Shown here piece by piece: positions 1-8,395 of a DNA stretch of 64,000 bases. Source of the DNA: Treponema sp. (GTDB taxonomy: Bacteria > Spirochaetota > Spirochaetia > Treponematales > Treponemataceae); assembly GCA_016287815.1 (NCBI GenBank), contig JAEEWW010000006.1:1-64000 (forward strand), written 5' to 3'. Numbering within the stretch: the first letter of the stretch is position 1; each line of letters starts with the position of its first letter. The position numbers and the translations under genes were made by a program. The notes beneath the pieces are model-generated. The model was not told the origin of the DNA and ran no database searches. It saw nothing but the letters and a program-made list of their open reading frames with translations.

Positions 1-45
1 TCTTAAGATGAAACGTTCATTTGGTCTCTTCACCTTATCTAGCTG

Positions 46-72
46 ACAGTTTCAAGTTGCACTTAAAACTGT
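46..72 (-). other. Stem-loop in the rRNA leader, downstream of boxA
   Basis: Arms ACAGTTT (46-52) and AAACTGT (66-72), plus AAGT/ACTT inside, make a 12-bp stem with one G-U wobble on the minus strand and a 3-nt loop. It sits between boxA and the presumed 16S start, so it may be an RNA processing stem. On the plus strand it is followed by T6 and could act as a weak terminator. Confidence 0.45.
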
Positions 73-99
73 TTTTTGTCTTTTCTTCCCTTCCCTATA

Positions 100-190
100 C
101 TTTTCAAAGAACTGATTGTCAGTTGAGAGCGTTGAGTGCTCTTTCGTGACGGTGATTGAGACTATATACCAAACCGCACTTTTGTGTCAA
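100..190 (-). promoter_or_regulatory. rRNA operon promoter with boxB-boxA antitermination leader
   Basis: On the minus strand a consensus -35 TTGACA (185-190) and a -10 TATAGT (161-166, 18 bp spacer; TATATA at 163-168 gives 16 bp) are followed by a hairpin AGAGC/GCTCT (126-142, 7-nt loop). Next comes CAGTTCTTTGAAAAG (100-114), which matches the bacterial rRNA boxA antiterminator (core GTTCTTTGAAAA). Strong promoter, boxB-like hairpin and boxA in this order are typical of rrn leaders. I infer that a 16S gene starts just beyond base 1. No rRNA body is inside the window. Confidence 0.75.
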
Positions 191-200
191 CACTTAAAAT

Positions 201-243
201 CACTTTTTTTTAACTTTTTTTTTGCTTTTTTTTATTTTTTTTC
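201..243 (-). promoter_or_regulatory. Phased A-tracts / UP-element-like region upstream of the rrn promoter
   Basis: Four runs of 8-9 T on the plus strand (204-211, 215-223, 226-233, 235-242) have centres about 9 to 11.5 bp apart, so they are roughly in phase with the helix. They lie directly upstream of the -35 box when read on the minus strand. A-tracts in this place are typical of UP elements and curved DNA at strong stable-RNA promoters. That role is inferred from position and phasing. Confidence 0.5.
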
Positions 244-329
244 ACTAAGATTTTTCTGGTGCTTTTTTATCCTGGCAGGGCAGGAACTGCTGAAATTTTA
301 CCTTATTGAAAAATGGCTCCCGGTCGTTA

Positions 330-414
330 CAAACGCATTATACATTATTTTTATATACAATTTTGTGTACTTTCACAAAATATTTTCAATATTAAACTGA
401 TTATAATGCGTTTG
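330..414. repeat. 13-bp perfect inverted repeat enclosing an 8-bp hairpin
   Basis: CAAACGCATTATA (330-342) is exactly repeated in inverse orientation at 402-414. Inside the 59-bp AT-rich interior lies a second perfect palindrome, ATTTTGTG/CACAAAAT (360-381). No coding sequence overlaps it. Of the rest of 243-497 I can only say that ATGGCTCCCGG occurs twice (312-322 and 480-490). Function unknown; an operator pair, a degenerate miniature element or a cruciform are possible. Confidence 0.4.
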
Positions 415-497
415 CGCCGGGCGTTTATAAGCGGTTAAAAGCTGGCGGCGCGGAAAGGTTCGGAAAAAGCGTCGGATTGATGGCTCCCGGACGAGGC

Positions 498-530
498 AAA
501 AAAACATACAGACGCGGCAAGGCTGCCGCG
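498..530 (-). terminator. Rho-independent terminator of the response-regulator operon
   Basis: On the minus strand, about 20 bases after the response regulator stop, CGCGGCA and TGCCGCG (513-519/524-530) form a 7-bp GC-rich stem with a 4-nt loop. A 7-T run (498-504) follows after a gap of eight bases. The position suits the end of the map-SBP-HK-RR transcript. Confidence 0.6.
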
Positions 531-552
531 GACAGCCCAAGTTTTACAGAAT

Positions 553-1368
553 CTATTTTTTTATTACACAGGCACCCTGCTTTACAAATTCCGTCGGGTT
601 TATTCCGGTATACGAACGGAAAACTTCGTAAAAACGCTTATAATCGGAAAATCCGCAAAGCGAGGCAACTTCATAAACCCTATACTTATTCTCAGATAAA
701 AAATTAACGGCTTTCTGGACACGATAGCGGTTTAAAAAATCAAGGAAAGTTGTTCCGGTATATTTTTTGAAAAGTCTGCTAAGATAACTCGGGCTGACTT
801 TTAGCTGTTCTGCAAGAGTTTCAATATTTGGATGCAGGGCATAATCTTTTTCTATGCATTTTAAACAGGTGTTTATTGCAGGATTTTCCGAAACAGTTTT
901 CAATACAATCTGCTTTTCTACGATTGGATTTTCAACCTGCAAGGCATCACTTTCTATATTTGCAATTTTTTTAAGGCTGTTTAGCTGATTTTTCTGTTTT
1001 ACGGCCTCTTCAGCTTTTTTAACGACTTCTTTTAATTTTGATTCATCCAGAGGTTTTAAAACATAGTCAAAAACACGAAGATTTATAGCCTGCTGTGCAT
1101 AGGAAAAATCAGAATAGCTTGTAAGGATTATCGGAATAAAGTTAAAGCCATCTTTCTGAGCCTGCTTTATCATCTGAAGACCGTCAAGGCGCGGCATACG
1201 AATATCACTTATTACAATATCCGGAGTAAATTCCTTTATCATCTGCAAGCCCTGCTCTCCGTCGCATGCACTGCCAACAACAGCTGCATCCATCGAAAGC
1301 CAGTCTATTGTATATTGGAGTCCGTTTCTGATTATTTCTTCATCTTCAACAATTAAAACACGCAGCAT
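553..1368 (-). CDS. Response regulator, receiver plus AraC-type DNA-binding domain (YesN/HptR-like)
   Basis: This is a 271-residue transcription factor. An N-terminal CheY-like receiver (about 1-120) shows the acidic pair E8/D9, phospho-acceptor D55 in VISDIRMP, T83 and K105 in YVLKP. The C-terminal 100 residues are an AraC/XylS double helix-turn-helix (PSYLSRLFKKYTG, then EVASLCGFSDYKRFYEVF). It is the last gene after a YesM-type kinase, with a 71-bp gap, and a terminator follows its stop. By the paired-gene arrangement it should be phosphorylated by that kinase and activate genes for the ligand of the upstream binding protein. Target genes are not visible in this window. Family assignment is firm; the stimulus is unknown. 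Confidence 0.93.
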   Translation of the reverse strand: MLRVLIVEDEEIIRNGLQYTIDWLSMDAAVVGSACDGEQGLQMIKEFTPDIVISDIRMPRLDGLQMIKQAQKDGFNFIPIILTSYSDFSYAQQAINLRVFDYVLKPLDESKLKEVVKKAEEAVKQKNQLNSLKKIANIESDALQVENPIVEKQIVLKTVSENPAINTCLKCIEKDYALHPNIETLAEQLKVSPSYLSRLFKKYTGTTFLDFLNRYRVQKAVNFLSENKYRVYEVASLCGFSDYKRFYEVFRSYTGINPTEFVKQGACVIKK

Positions 1369-1439
1369 AAACTTCCTTACAGGCTAACCTGTATTCTAAT
1401 CATTCCGCAACCCAGAGACAGCCAGTTCACCGATTCAAC

Positions 1440-3140
1440 CTACCTTATCACCGGCAACGTAACTTTTATCTTTGTTCCGCTTTCTTTTGAACTTTCTATT
1501 TTGAGCCCGAAAGAATCTCCATACATAAGTTTAATGCGACGCTGGGCATTGTGCAAACCCGTGTGACCGCTTTCATTCTGTTCAGATTTTAAAATTGAAC
1601 GGACTGATTTTAACGTTTCTTTATCCATCCCGGAACCGTTGTCATGCACAGAAATTACAAGACGACCGGAAACCGACCGGGCTGTAATAGAAACATGCAT
1701 TTTATCGATTCCTTCAAAACCATGCTTTACACTGTTTCCTATTAGCGACTGCAATATAAGTTTTGGAATCTGACAGTTTTTTACACTGTCCGGAACATCA
1801 ATTGAATATGTAAATCTTTCTCCAAAACGGAGCTGAAGAATATACAGGTAATTTTCTATGTAATGCAAATCTTCACTTATCGGCATAACAGAAATTCCGC
1901 TGTCTATACTGTAGCGAAGCAGTTCAGAAAGACATACTATAGTTTTTTGCGCACGTTCAGGATCCAGCTTTATTAAAAACTTAATCGTTTCAAGCGTATT
2001 GAACATAAAATGCGGATTAAACTGCATTTCAAGCTGCTTAAGTTCTGCCGTGTATTTTTCCCGAACTTCCCTGCGGTTTTCTTCAATAAGATTATGAACG
2101 TCGTCAAGCATGTTGTTAAACGCATTTGCAATAGTCTGAAATTCAATGTTACTTTCAACAGAAAGACGGCCTTTAAATGTTCCTTTTGAAACACTTTCAC
2201 AGGCAGCAACAATCTTATCAATCGTCACGGTTTTTTCTTCGGCAATCTTTCCTGCGCTTATAAAAAGTCCGCTTACAACCAGAGAAAGAAATATAAAAAT
2301 TGAAAGCAGCAACAGAAGAAATGTTGTTTTTATAAAACTTACATCGGAAAAAGTATAAATTTCAAAACAGTTATCCAGAGTTCTTGCGTGATAAACGGCA
2401 GATTCTTCCACATGAAAATAGTTTTTTTCATTACGATATTCTGATTTTATTTCATTAAGTTGATTTTTATAACGGGAATCAGAAGCATATAAAAACCGAC
2501 CGAACCCATTTGAAATTGCAAACCGAAGGGAAGGCTGTAAAATATCCTTTATCTTTTCCGGCGAAAGAAAAAATATAAGACAGAACGGCTTTTTATCCCT
2601 GCTAAAAAAAGCGTGTCCTACAACAATTTCCGGCTTTGCAAGACCATTATAATCCGCAGAAACTTCTACGATTGTTTTTTCAGGATTTGATTTTATTCTG
2701 CCAAGAGCACCCCATGGCGATGAATTCTGCCATTCAGGAATATAAAAAACACGCTGAGAATTCCCCTGTAAAACCACCGAAGAATTCTCGTCAAGTACAA
2801 CAAAATCTGCTTCTATTTTCTGATTAAGCGTAAAATTCTTTAAAAGTGAATATACATAGGCAGGATTATCTTTTAATACAATATTGTCACCAAACGGATT
2901 TTCTTCACAGAATTTTTTATATGAAGAAATTTCTTCTTCCAGCAGAATTGAAACTTTCCGGTTTTCTTCAACGCTTTGGGTATAAAGACGCCAGTTCCAT
3001 AAAAACGCACAGGTAATTATAACAACAAATGCAAAACCAACTGCAGGACCCAAAGCATAAAGAATAAATGAACGTCTTATTTCGTCTTTAAAATAAATCT
3101 TTGTTCTGTCCATCTTTGTCTCATCTTTGTCCTGCATCAT
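1440..3140 (-). CDS. Membrane sensor histidine kinase, YesM/HptS type
   Basis: This 566-residue kinase has TM1 at about 24-50, an extracytoplasmic sensor of about 215 residues, TM2 at about 272-294, a HAMP-like linker, then a His_kinase domain with phospho-acceptor H377 in QFNPHFMFNTLE. The HATPase_c domain shows an N-box (GNSVKHGF), DNGSGMD and GLHNAQRRIKLMYG. This architecture is that of the LytS/YesM family. The reading frame overlaps the end of the binding-protein gene by about 20 bases. An internal ATG at 3113 would start just after that stop, and neither start has a clear ribosome site, so the start is uncertain. It probably signals to the AraC-type regulator downstream. Confidence 0.93.
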   Translation of the reverse strand: MMQDKDETKMDRTKIYFKDEIRRSFILYALGPAVGFAFVVIITCAFLWNWRLYTQSVEENRKVSILLEEEISSYKKFCEENPFGDNIVLKDNPAYVYSLLKNFTLNQKIEADFVVLDENSSVVLQGNSQRVFYIPEWQNSSPWGALGRIKSNPEKTIVEVSADYNGLAKPEIVVGHAFFSRDKKPFCLIFFLSPEKIKDILQPSLRFAISNGFGRFLYASDSRYKNQLNEIKSEYRNEKNYFHVEESAVYHARTLDNCFEIYTFSDVSFIKTTFLLLLLSIFIFLSLVVSGLFISAGKIAEEKTVTIDKIVAACESVSKGTFKGRLSVESNIEFQTIANAFNNMLDDVHNLIEENRREVREKYTAELKQLEMQFNPHFMFNTLETIKFLIKLDPERAQKTIVCLSELLRYSIDSGISVMPISEDLHYIENYLYILQLRFGERFTYSIDVPDSVKNCQIPKLILQSLIGNSVKHGFEGIDKMHVSITARSVSGRLVISVHDNGSGMDKETLKSVRSILKSEQNESGHTGLHNAQRRIKLMYGDSFGLKIESSKESGTKIKVTLPVIR

Positions 3141-4200
3141 TCATATAATTATGAAATTCTGCCCACCACTGTTTTTGTTTTTCAACAGCGTAAGAATAAT
3201 CTGCACTTATACTATGAATCTCTTTTTCACTCAAAAAAAGATTTTTTATTTCTACGTCACTTCTTACTGAACGCCGGTTCAGCTGACGCGAAATATAATT
3301 TTGAACCGGAAGATCCGTAGCATAATCTATAAAAAGTTTTGCATTTTCAGGATTTCTTGCATTTTTTAAAAGACATATTCCATCCGGCGTAAAAACAACG
3401 CCTTCTTTCATGTAAACAATAAGAATGTTATCATCGTTTTCCGCATAGTTTGCAGCACCTTCTTCAAAAGTAAGCCCGACCGCAAACTGACCTTTTGCAA
3501 CACCATCATAAACTGCAGAAGATCCGCTTTGAAGTTTTCCATCGATATTTTTGCATAACAGATGAACATAATTCCATCCGTTTTCCGGTTTTCCGTTACC
3601 CATGGCAAAAAGCATATTTATCAGATGCTCCCACGAGGATGAAGATGTTTCAGGGTCTGCAAACGCAATCTGACCACGCAAAAGCGGATTAAGCAAATCT
3701 GCATATCCTTCAACCTTGATTTCACCAAGCCTTTTTTTGTTTATCATAAGAACACTTGGAACATTCGAAAACCTTGTAAACATTCCTTCTGTATTTTTAT
3801 ACGCCTCAGAGATAAAAGGTTCATTTTTACTGTGATAATCTTCAAAAAAAGTTGAAAAAGGAAATACTGTAGTATAAGAACCGCCCCAAAGCACGTCATA
3901 CGGAACACTATCAGGATAACGGCGAAGATTTGCAATAATTTCGCCTGTTCCGCCCTGAACAAGTTCAACATCTATATTGTATTCGTTTTCAAAGTTTTCG
4001 ATTATTGGATTTATAAGCGCAAGCGGATGCGGGCTTGCAATTACAAGAGTGCGTTTTTCATAAGGCCTGCCACGGTTGCCGCTGTTAGCAATTTTTCCAA
4101 CATTGCCGCTGCTGCCGCTATTATTCCCGCTGTCGCTCTCAGCAAACAAAAATGCCAGAGAAAAAATAAAAACAGGAAGAAGCAGACCTTTTAATTTCAT
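3121..4200 (-). CDS. Periplasmic substrate-binding protein, AfuA/FbpA/HptA-like
   Basis: This 359-residue protein begins with a classic signal peptide (MKLKGLLLPVFIFSLAFLFA, cleavage likely before ESD) and a Ser/Gly/Asn-rich linker. The mature part resembles class-II binding proteins of the iron(III)/sugar-phosphate group: TLVIASPHP, then VELVQGGTGEI, YDVLWGG and PSVLMINKKRLGE. No permease or ATPase gene is adjacent; instead a kinase and regulator follow without a gap. This is the layout of HptA-HptS-HptR and PgtC-PgtB-PgtA, where the binding protein acts as a sensor for sugar phosphates. Ligand is inferred only from this layout. It starts seven bases after map. Confidence 0.8.
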   Translation of the reverse strand: MKLKGLLLPVFIFSLAFLFAESDSGNNSGSSGNVGKIANSGNRGRPYEKRTLVIASPHPLALINPIIENFENEYNIDVELVQGGTGEIIANLRRYPDSVPYDVLWGGSYTTVFPFSTFFEDYHSKNEPFISEAYKNTEGMFTRFSNVPSVLMINKKRLGEIKVEGYADLLNPLLRGQIAFADPETSSSSWEHLINMLFAMGNGKPENGWNYVHLLCKNIDGKLQSGSSAVYDGVAKGQFAVGLTFEEGAANYAENDDNILIVYMKEGVVFTPDGICLLKNARNPENAKLFIDYATDLPVQNYISRQLNRRSVRSDVEIKNLFLSEKEIHSISADYSYAVEKQKQWWAEFHNYMNDAGQR

Positions 4201-4206
4201 CTTTCG

Positions 4207-4968
4207 TTATCTTTTATAATCCAAATCTGTAAGAACTTCTGTGTGATCTGCAAAAATTGCAACAGTATGCTCTTCATGTGCAGAAGTACGTCTGTCACAG
4301 GTTAAAACAGTCCAGCCGTCTTTTGAATCAACTTCAACGTCGGCAGTACCAAGATTTATCATCGGTTCAATAGCAACAACCATTCCCGGTTGAAGCCGCG
4401 GATTAGCTCCACGGGAAGGCACGTTTGGAATATTCGGATCTTCGTGCACATCAAGTCCTACTCCATGGCCGCAATAATCATAAACAACACCGTAGCCGTG
4501 AGCAGAAGCTATGTCATATACAGCTTTAGAAATATCACTTATTCTGTTACCGGCTACACAGGCATTAATTCCGGCTGCAAGACATTCACGGGTAACGTCA
4601 ACAAGCTTACGCACTTCAGGCTTTACATTACCAACCAGAACTGTATGAGTAGAATCACTAATATATCCGTTAAGGTTTATCCCGACATCCAGAGAAACAA
4701 TATCTCCGTCGCGGATAATTTTTTTTGGCGACGGAATACCGTGAATAACTTCTTCATTTATGCTTATACAGGCAGCACCCGGAAAATTTTCCATGTACCA
4801 GGCAGGTGTTCCGCCGTGCTCAAGCATAAAATTTTTGCATAAATCGTCTATATGCTTTGTAGAAACCCCGGCTTTTACCTGTGGAATTACAAATTTAAAC
4901 ATATCTGCAAGAAGGTGACAGGATTTTCTTATGCCTTCAATTTCTTCTTCATTCTTAAGTCTAATCAT
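4207..4968 (-). CDS. map: Methionine aminopeptidase, type I
   Basis: This 253-residue cytosolic enzyme removes the initiator methionine from nascent proteins. The five metal ligands of the family can be placed: D94 (SLDVG), D105 (SDSTHT), H168 (GHGVGLDVHE), E201 (IEPMI) and E233 (HEEHT). H76 and H175 are the usual substrate-contact histidines. Length matches type Ia enzymes without a zinc-finger extension. It lies 15 bp after the J-domain gene and directly ahead of the sensory trio, so it may supply their basal transcription. Assignment is secure. Confidence 0.97.
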   Translation of the reverse strand: MIRLKNEEEIEGIRKSCHLLADMFKFVIPQVKAGVSTKHIDDLCKNFMLEHGGTPAWYMENFPGAACISINEEVIHGIPSPKKIIRDGDIVSLDVGINLNGYISDSTHTVLVGNVKPEVRKLVDVTRECLAAGINACVAGNRISDISKAVYDIASAHGYGVVYDYCGHGVGLDVHEDPNIPNVPSRGANPRLQPGMVVAIEPMINLGTADVEVDSKDGWTVLTCDRRTSAHEEHTVAIFADHTEVLTDLDYKR

Positions 4969-4983
4969 AATCTCTCCAATATT

Positions 4984-5733
4984 TTATCGGGAAAGACGCA
5001 AAGCTTCTTCCCTGCAAATTTCTGCGGTATTTGAATCACCAAGTCGTTTATATGCATCTGCCATTTTGTACAGAAAAAACGTATCATCGGATTTTCCTAA
5101 ATTTAAATCCAATGCCCGTTCCCATACATCAATGGCAAGTTCATCACTAAGTTTGCCTTCTATGTGGCGTTTTAAAATATTCTTTGTAAAATCGATTACA
5201 TCAGGAAAGAATAATTTAAAATATGAAAACGAATATTCCATTCGTATAATCTGTTCAAGTAGAATTATAGCATCATAATACTCTGAACGGAAATACAATT
5301 CTTCTGCAAGAATATATCCATAATCCATAAAATCTTCCCGGGTAAACCATCGCTTAAGAGAAAAATCTGCATGTTCCATGGACATTCGCTTAAATTCTGC
5401 AACCGCATCATCTTCCCTGCCATGCATCAAATCAAAAAATATAAGTTTTGCACGGCTTTCCTGATCGTTCCGGGCAGAGAGCCAGTCTCTGTAATTGAAT
5501 TCGTCTTTATGTTTTCCTGAAGTTTTGTGATAGAAAGGATTTTCGTCAAAAAATTTTTCTGTTCGCTCGGCAGATAGAATACGGTAGGCTTTTACAACAA
5601 GTTGAAATTCTTCACTGGTTTTCTTAGAAGATTTATCAGGATGATATTCCTTTACTTTCTTTCGGTACGCCTTTCTGATTTCAGCAACAGAAGCACCTGG
5701 TGTAATTCCGAGTATCTGATAATATTTTTCCAA
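4984..5733 (-). CDS. J-domain protein (DnaJ-like co-chaperone)
   Basis: The N-terminus is a J domain: YYQILGI, then an IRKAYRKKVKEYHPDK stretch with the HPD motif that stimulates Hsp70 ATPase. The remaining about 180 residues lack the Gly/Phe and zinc-finger regions of DnaJ and look helical, perhaps TPR-like (LAEELYFRSEYYDAIILLEQ). I place the start at a TTG (5733) because the domain begins immediately there and GGGA sits seven bases upstream. An upstream TTG at 5790 would add 19 residues that do not resemble the family. The partner is presumably DnaK. It is not a full DnaJ, so a specialised role is likely. Confidence 0.82.
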   Translation of the reverse strand: MEKYYQILGITPGASVAEIRKAYRKKVKEYHPDKSSKKTSEEFQLVVKAYRILSAERTEKFFDENPFYHKTSGKHKDEFNYRDWLSARNDQESRAKLIFFDLMHGREDDAVAEFKRMSMEHADFSLKRWFTREDFMDYGYILAEELYFRSEYYDAIILLEQIIRMEYSFSYFKLFFPDVIDFTKNILKRHIEGKLSDELAIDVWERALDLNLGKSDDTFFLYKMADAYKRLGDSNTAEICREEALRLSR

Positions 5734-5796
5734 AGTAAAATCCCGTAATCCGTTTCGTAATCCGTTTACAGGAAAGCACTGGATAAACAACCTGTT

Positions 5797-5815
5797 ATAC
5801 AGGACCTTCCTGTAT
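5797..5815. other. 8-bp perfect hairpin between uspA-like and J-domain genes
   Basis: ATACAGGA and TCCTGTAT are separated by only three bases, making a stable stem-loop in the 128-base gap (71 if the upstream TTG is used). No T-run follows, so it is not a standard terminator. A processing or mRNA-stability role is possible. Confidence 0.4.
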
Positions 5816-5861
5816 CTGCCATTTTTTGCGAACTGAAAATCTAATCAGCCTTTTTTTGCAG

Positions 5862-6356
5862 TTACAAATAATTAAAAAGAGCTTCTATTTCCGGCTGTTT
5901 TACAACAAGAACCGAACAATGAGAACTTGCAATAATTTCGCTCAAGGTTGAAGAAACTACATTGCGTTGAATTGATTCAGCAGGCTTGTATTCCTGACCA
6001 CCAATGATTATATGGTCTGCTTCATATTCTTTTGCAGCTTTTACAACTTCCGACCAAACAGAACCTTTTCTAAGTTCTGTTTCAACAAGAACACCTTTTG
6101 CCTTTGCAAGTTCTTCAACATATTTCAGGTATTTTTCGCCGTCAGAAACCAAATTATTTTTGTAATATTCTTTTTCATCGGCTATAAAAAGTTTAGAAAG
6201 GGCCAAATGGTTTATAGTAGCCGTATCAACTACAAAAACAACTTTTAAACTGATATGCATCTGCTTTGCAAGAATAAAGCTGTACATCAATGCATGCTCA
6301 GAATATTTTGAGCCGTTTACGGCTACAAGGGCTTTTTTAAATAAAGACTTTATCAT
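5862..6356 (-). CDS. Universal stress protein, UspA family
   Basis: This 164-residue single-domain protein shows the Usp fold signature: KALVAVNGSKYSEHAL at the N-terminus and, at the C-terminus, HIIIGGQEY followed by a long insert and SHCSVLVVKQ. The usual ATP-binding pattern G-x2-G-x9-G(S/T) is only partly kept (GGQEYKPAESIQRNVVSST), so nucleotide binding is uncertain. AAGGA lies upstream of the ATG. It follows V-ATPase subunit D by 14 bp and is probably cotranscribed with the ATPase, which could link it to energy stress. Family confident, function not. Confidence 0.88.
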   Translation of the reverse strand: MIKSLFKKALVAVNGSKYSEHALMYSFILAKQMHISLKVVFVVDTATINHLALSKLFIADEKEYYKNNLVSDGEKYLKYVEELAKAKGVLVETELRKGSVWSEVVKAAKEYEADHIIIGGQEYKPAESIQRNVVSSTLSEIIASSHCSVLVVKQPEIEALFNYL

Positions 6357-6370
6357 AATGTCCTTCTAAA

Positions 6371-6988
6371 TCATTCTTTTTGGCGTTTAAGGGCTTTCAG
6401 AACAAAGACATTTTCACGATCCCGTTCTTCAAGAACTCCTTCAATATATTTTTTGGTATCCTTTGTCTGAGGAATAACCATTTTATCCAAAGCATTTACA
6501 CGCCGCTGCGTTTTCTTCACTTCGTTAGCAAGACGCCACACAATCGTTCTTATGGAAGCCATCTGGGTCAAAAGCGAAAGCAGTTTAAAAAAATCCGCCA
6601 TTACCTTATCATTTTCTGGAAGAGTTCCTAAAAATGAATAGAACAACTGGCGCTGCGGCAGTTCCACATCAATCGTGCGGAACCTCATACCGCCTATTGT
6701 AGCAGACTTTTCTTCAATTGTAAAATCGTAATGTATACAACTTGCCATCTGCTCAATCTGTTCACCGCCGGTTGCTATAAGCATCTTCTTAAGTGCCGGA
6801 TAGGCTTCTGCTATGACATTTTCTATTTCGCTTTCAAGCATCCTTACTTTTTCAACCATGCGCATCAATTCCAATACAAGAATTTCCCGCTTCTGTTCCA
6901 GAAGATCATAACCGCCTTCCGAAATAGTAAGCTGGTCGCTCATTTTGAGTAAGTTTGACTTTGTCGGAGCAATGTTCAGTTTTGCCAT
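6371..6988 (-). CDS. atpD: V-type ATP synthase subunit D (central rotor shaft)
   Basis: This 205-residue protein has the subunit D pattern: an N-terminal helix MAKLNIAPTKSNLLKM, a long coiled-coil with EGGYDLLEQKREIL, and a C-terminal helix with VWRLANEVKKTQRRVNALDKMVIP. It forms the rotating central stalk inside the A3B3 head, driving or driven by ATP turnover. It is the last structural ATPase gene in the cluster, 18 bp after subunit B. Assignment is secure from both motif and position. Confidence 0.96.
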   Translation of the reverse strand: MAKLNIAPTKSNLLKMSDQLTISEGGYDLLEQKREILVLELMRMVEKVRMLESEIENVIAEAYPALKKMLIATGGEQIEQMASCIHYDFTIEEKSATIGGMRFRTIDVELPQRQLFYSFLGTLPENDKVMADFFKLLSLLTQMASIRTIVWRLANEVKKTQRRVNALDKMVIPQTKDTKKYIEGVLEERDRENVFVLKALKRQKE

Positions 6989-7006
6989 TTTACGCCGTCT
7001 TTAACC

Positions 7007-8395
7007 TTAAAAGTATTCTCCCTGCTCAGGCATGTACTTGTCAATCAAATCGCTCTTAATTCTGTACAAATCTTCGCGCGGCAGAATAGAAAGAATCTTC
7101 CAACCGATATCAAGAGTTTCTTCTATCGTGCGGTTTTCATATTCGCCCTGAGTAAAGAATTTCTGTTCCAGCTGTTCACCAAATTTAAGGTAACGCTGGT
7201 CAATTTCAGAAAGTTCTTCTTCACCGATAATTGCTGCAAGGTTTCTGATTGACTTTACTTTAGAATATGCTGCAAAAAGCTGGGAAGCAACACCTGCATG
7301 ATCTTCGCGGGTCATATTTTCACCGATTCCGTCTTTCATCAAACGGGAAAGACTTGGAAGACCTGCAACAGGCGGATACAAACCTTTCTGGAACAATTCC
7401 CTGTCAAGTACAATCTGACCTTCTGTAATATAACCTGTAAGGTCTGGAATAGGATGAGAAATATCATCATTCGGCATTGTAAGAATAGGAATTTGTGTAA
7501 TTGAACCTGAAGCACCTTTTATGCGTCCTGCCCTTTCGTACAATTCGGCAAGGTCAGAATACAGGTAGCCAGGATAGCCTTTACGACCAGGAACTTCTCC
7601 ACGTGTTGTAGAAATTTCACGCAAAGCTTCGCAGTAGTTTGTCATATCTGTCATTACAACAAGAACATGCATGCCTTTTTCAAACGCAAGATATTCTGCA
7701 GCTGTAAGCGCACAACGCGGGGTAATAATACGTTCAATAGAAGGAGAATCTGCCAGAGACTGGAACATTACAACCTTTGACAAAACTCCTGATTCTTCAA
7801 AAGTATCAATAAAGAATCTTGCAACGTCATATTTAATACCCATGCCTGCAAAAACCATAACGAACTGTTCATCACTGTTTTTTAACCGTGCCTGACGGAT
7901 AATCTGTGCTGCAAGCCTGTTGTGCGGCATACCGTTTCCGCTGAAAATCGGAAGTTTCTGACCACGGATTAATGTGTTCATTCCGTCGATAGAAGAAATT
8001 CCAGTCTGGATAAAATCACGTGGATAAATTCGGGCATAAGGATTTATCGGGTTTCCGTTTACGTTTACAAAATCGTTTGAAACAATAGGCGGATATCCGT
8101 CAATCGGTTCTCCCAAACCGTTAAAAATACGGCCTAAAAGTCCTTCGCCAACACGAAGCTCAAGCGGCTGATCCAAAAATTCGTAAGTTGTTTCTCCAAG
8201 GTCAAGCCCTGTTGTTGAACCGAAAATCTGAACAACGGCTGCAGTTTCAGAAAGATCTATTACACGACCTGTGCGTTTTTCACCCTGACGGTCGCGTACA
8301 TAAACTGTTTCACCATAAAAAATATTTTCTGTACGGCGGACAACAATGATAGGCCCGTCTATGGAAGTTACTCCTCTGTATTCAACACCTTTCAT
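7007..8395 (-). CDS. atpB: V-type ATP synthase subunit B (regulatory nucleotide-binding)
   Basis: This 462-residue non-catalytic head subunit lacks a P-loop; the equivalent position reads [17 protein letters not shown], as usual for B subunits. Further family blocks are [34 protein letters not shown] and [18 protein letters not shown]. It alternates with A in the A3B3 hexamer. Its ATG overlaps the TGA of subunit A (ATGA), indicating translational coupling. Confidence 0.97.
   Translation of the reverse strand: MKGVEYRGVTSIDGPIIVVRRTENIFYGETVYVRDRQGEKRTGRVIDLSETAAVVQIFGSTTGLDLGETTYEFLDQPLELRVGEGLLGRIFNGLGEPIDGYPPIVSNDFVNVNGNPINPYARIYPRDFIQTGISSIDGMNTLIRGQKLPIFSGNGMPHNRLAAQIIRQARLKNSDEQFVMVFAGMGIKYDVARFFIDTFEESGVLSKVVMFQSLADSPSIERIITPRCALTAAEYLAFEKGMHVLVVMTDMTNYCEALREISTTRGEVPGRKGYPGYLYSDLAELYERAGRIKGASGSITQIPILTMPNDDISHPIPDLTGYITEGQIVLDRELFQKGLYPPVAGLPSLSRLMKDGIGENMTREDHAGVASQLFAAYSKVKSIRNLAAIIGEEELSEIDQRYLKFGEQLEQKFFTQGEYENRTIEETLDIGWKILSILPREDLYRIKSDLIDKYMPEQGEYF

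Noticed and set aside
116-400. 94-residue plus-strand open frame in the leader region
   Set aside because: It runs through the rrn promoter, boxA flank and T-tracts and is low complexity (Phe-rich). No ribosome site.
477-707. 76-residue plus-strand frame at the response regulator end
   Set aside because: It overlaps the terminator and the 3' end of a clear minus-strand gene, and has no recognisable features.
4390-4842. 150-residue frame antisense to map
   Set aside because: The minus-strand frame has all five metal ligands of methionine aminopeptidase; the antisense frame has no family features.
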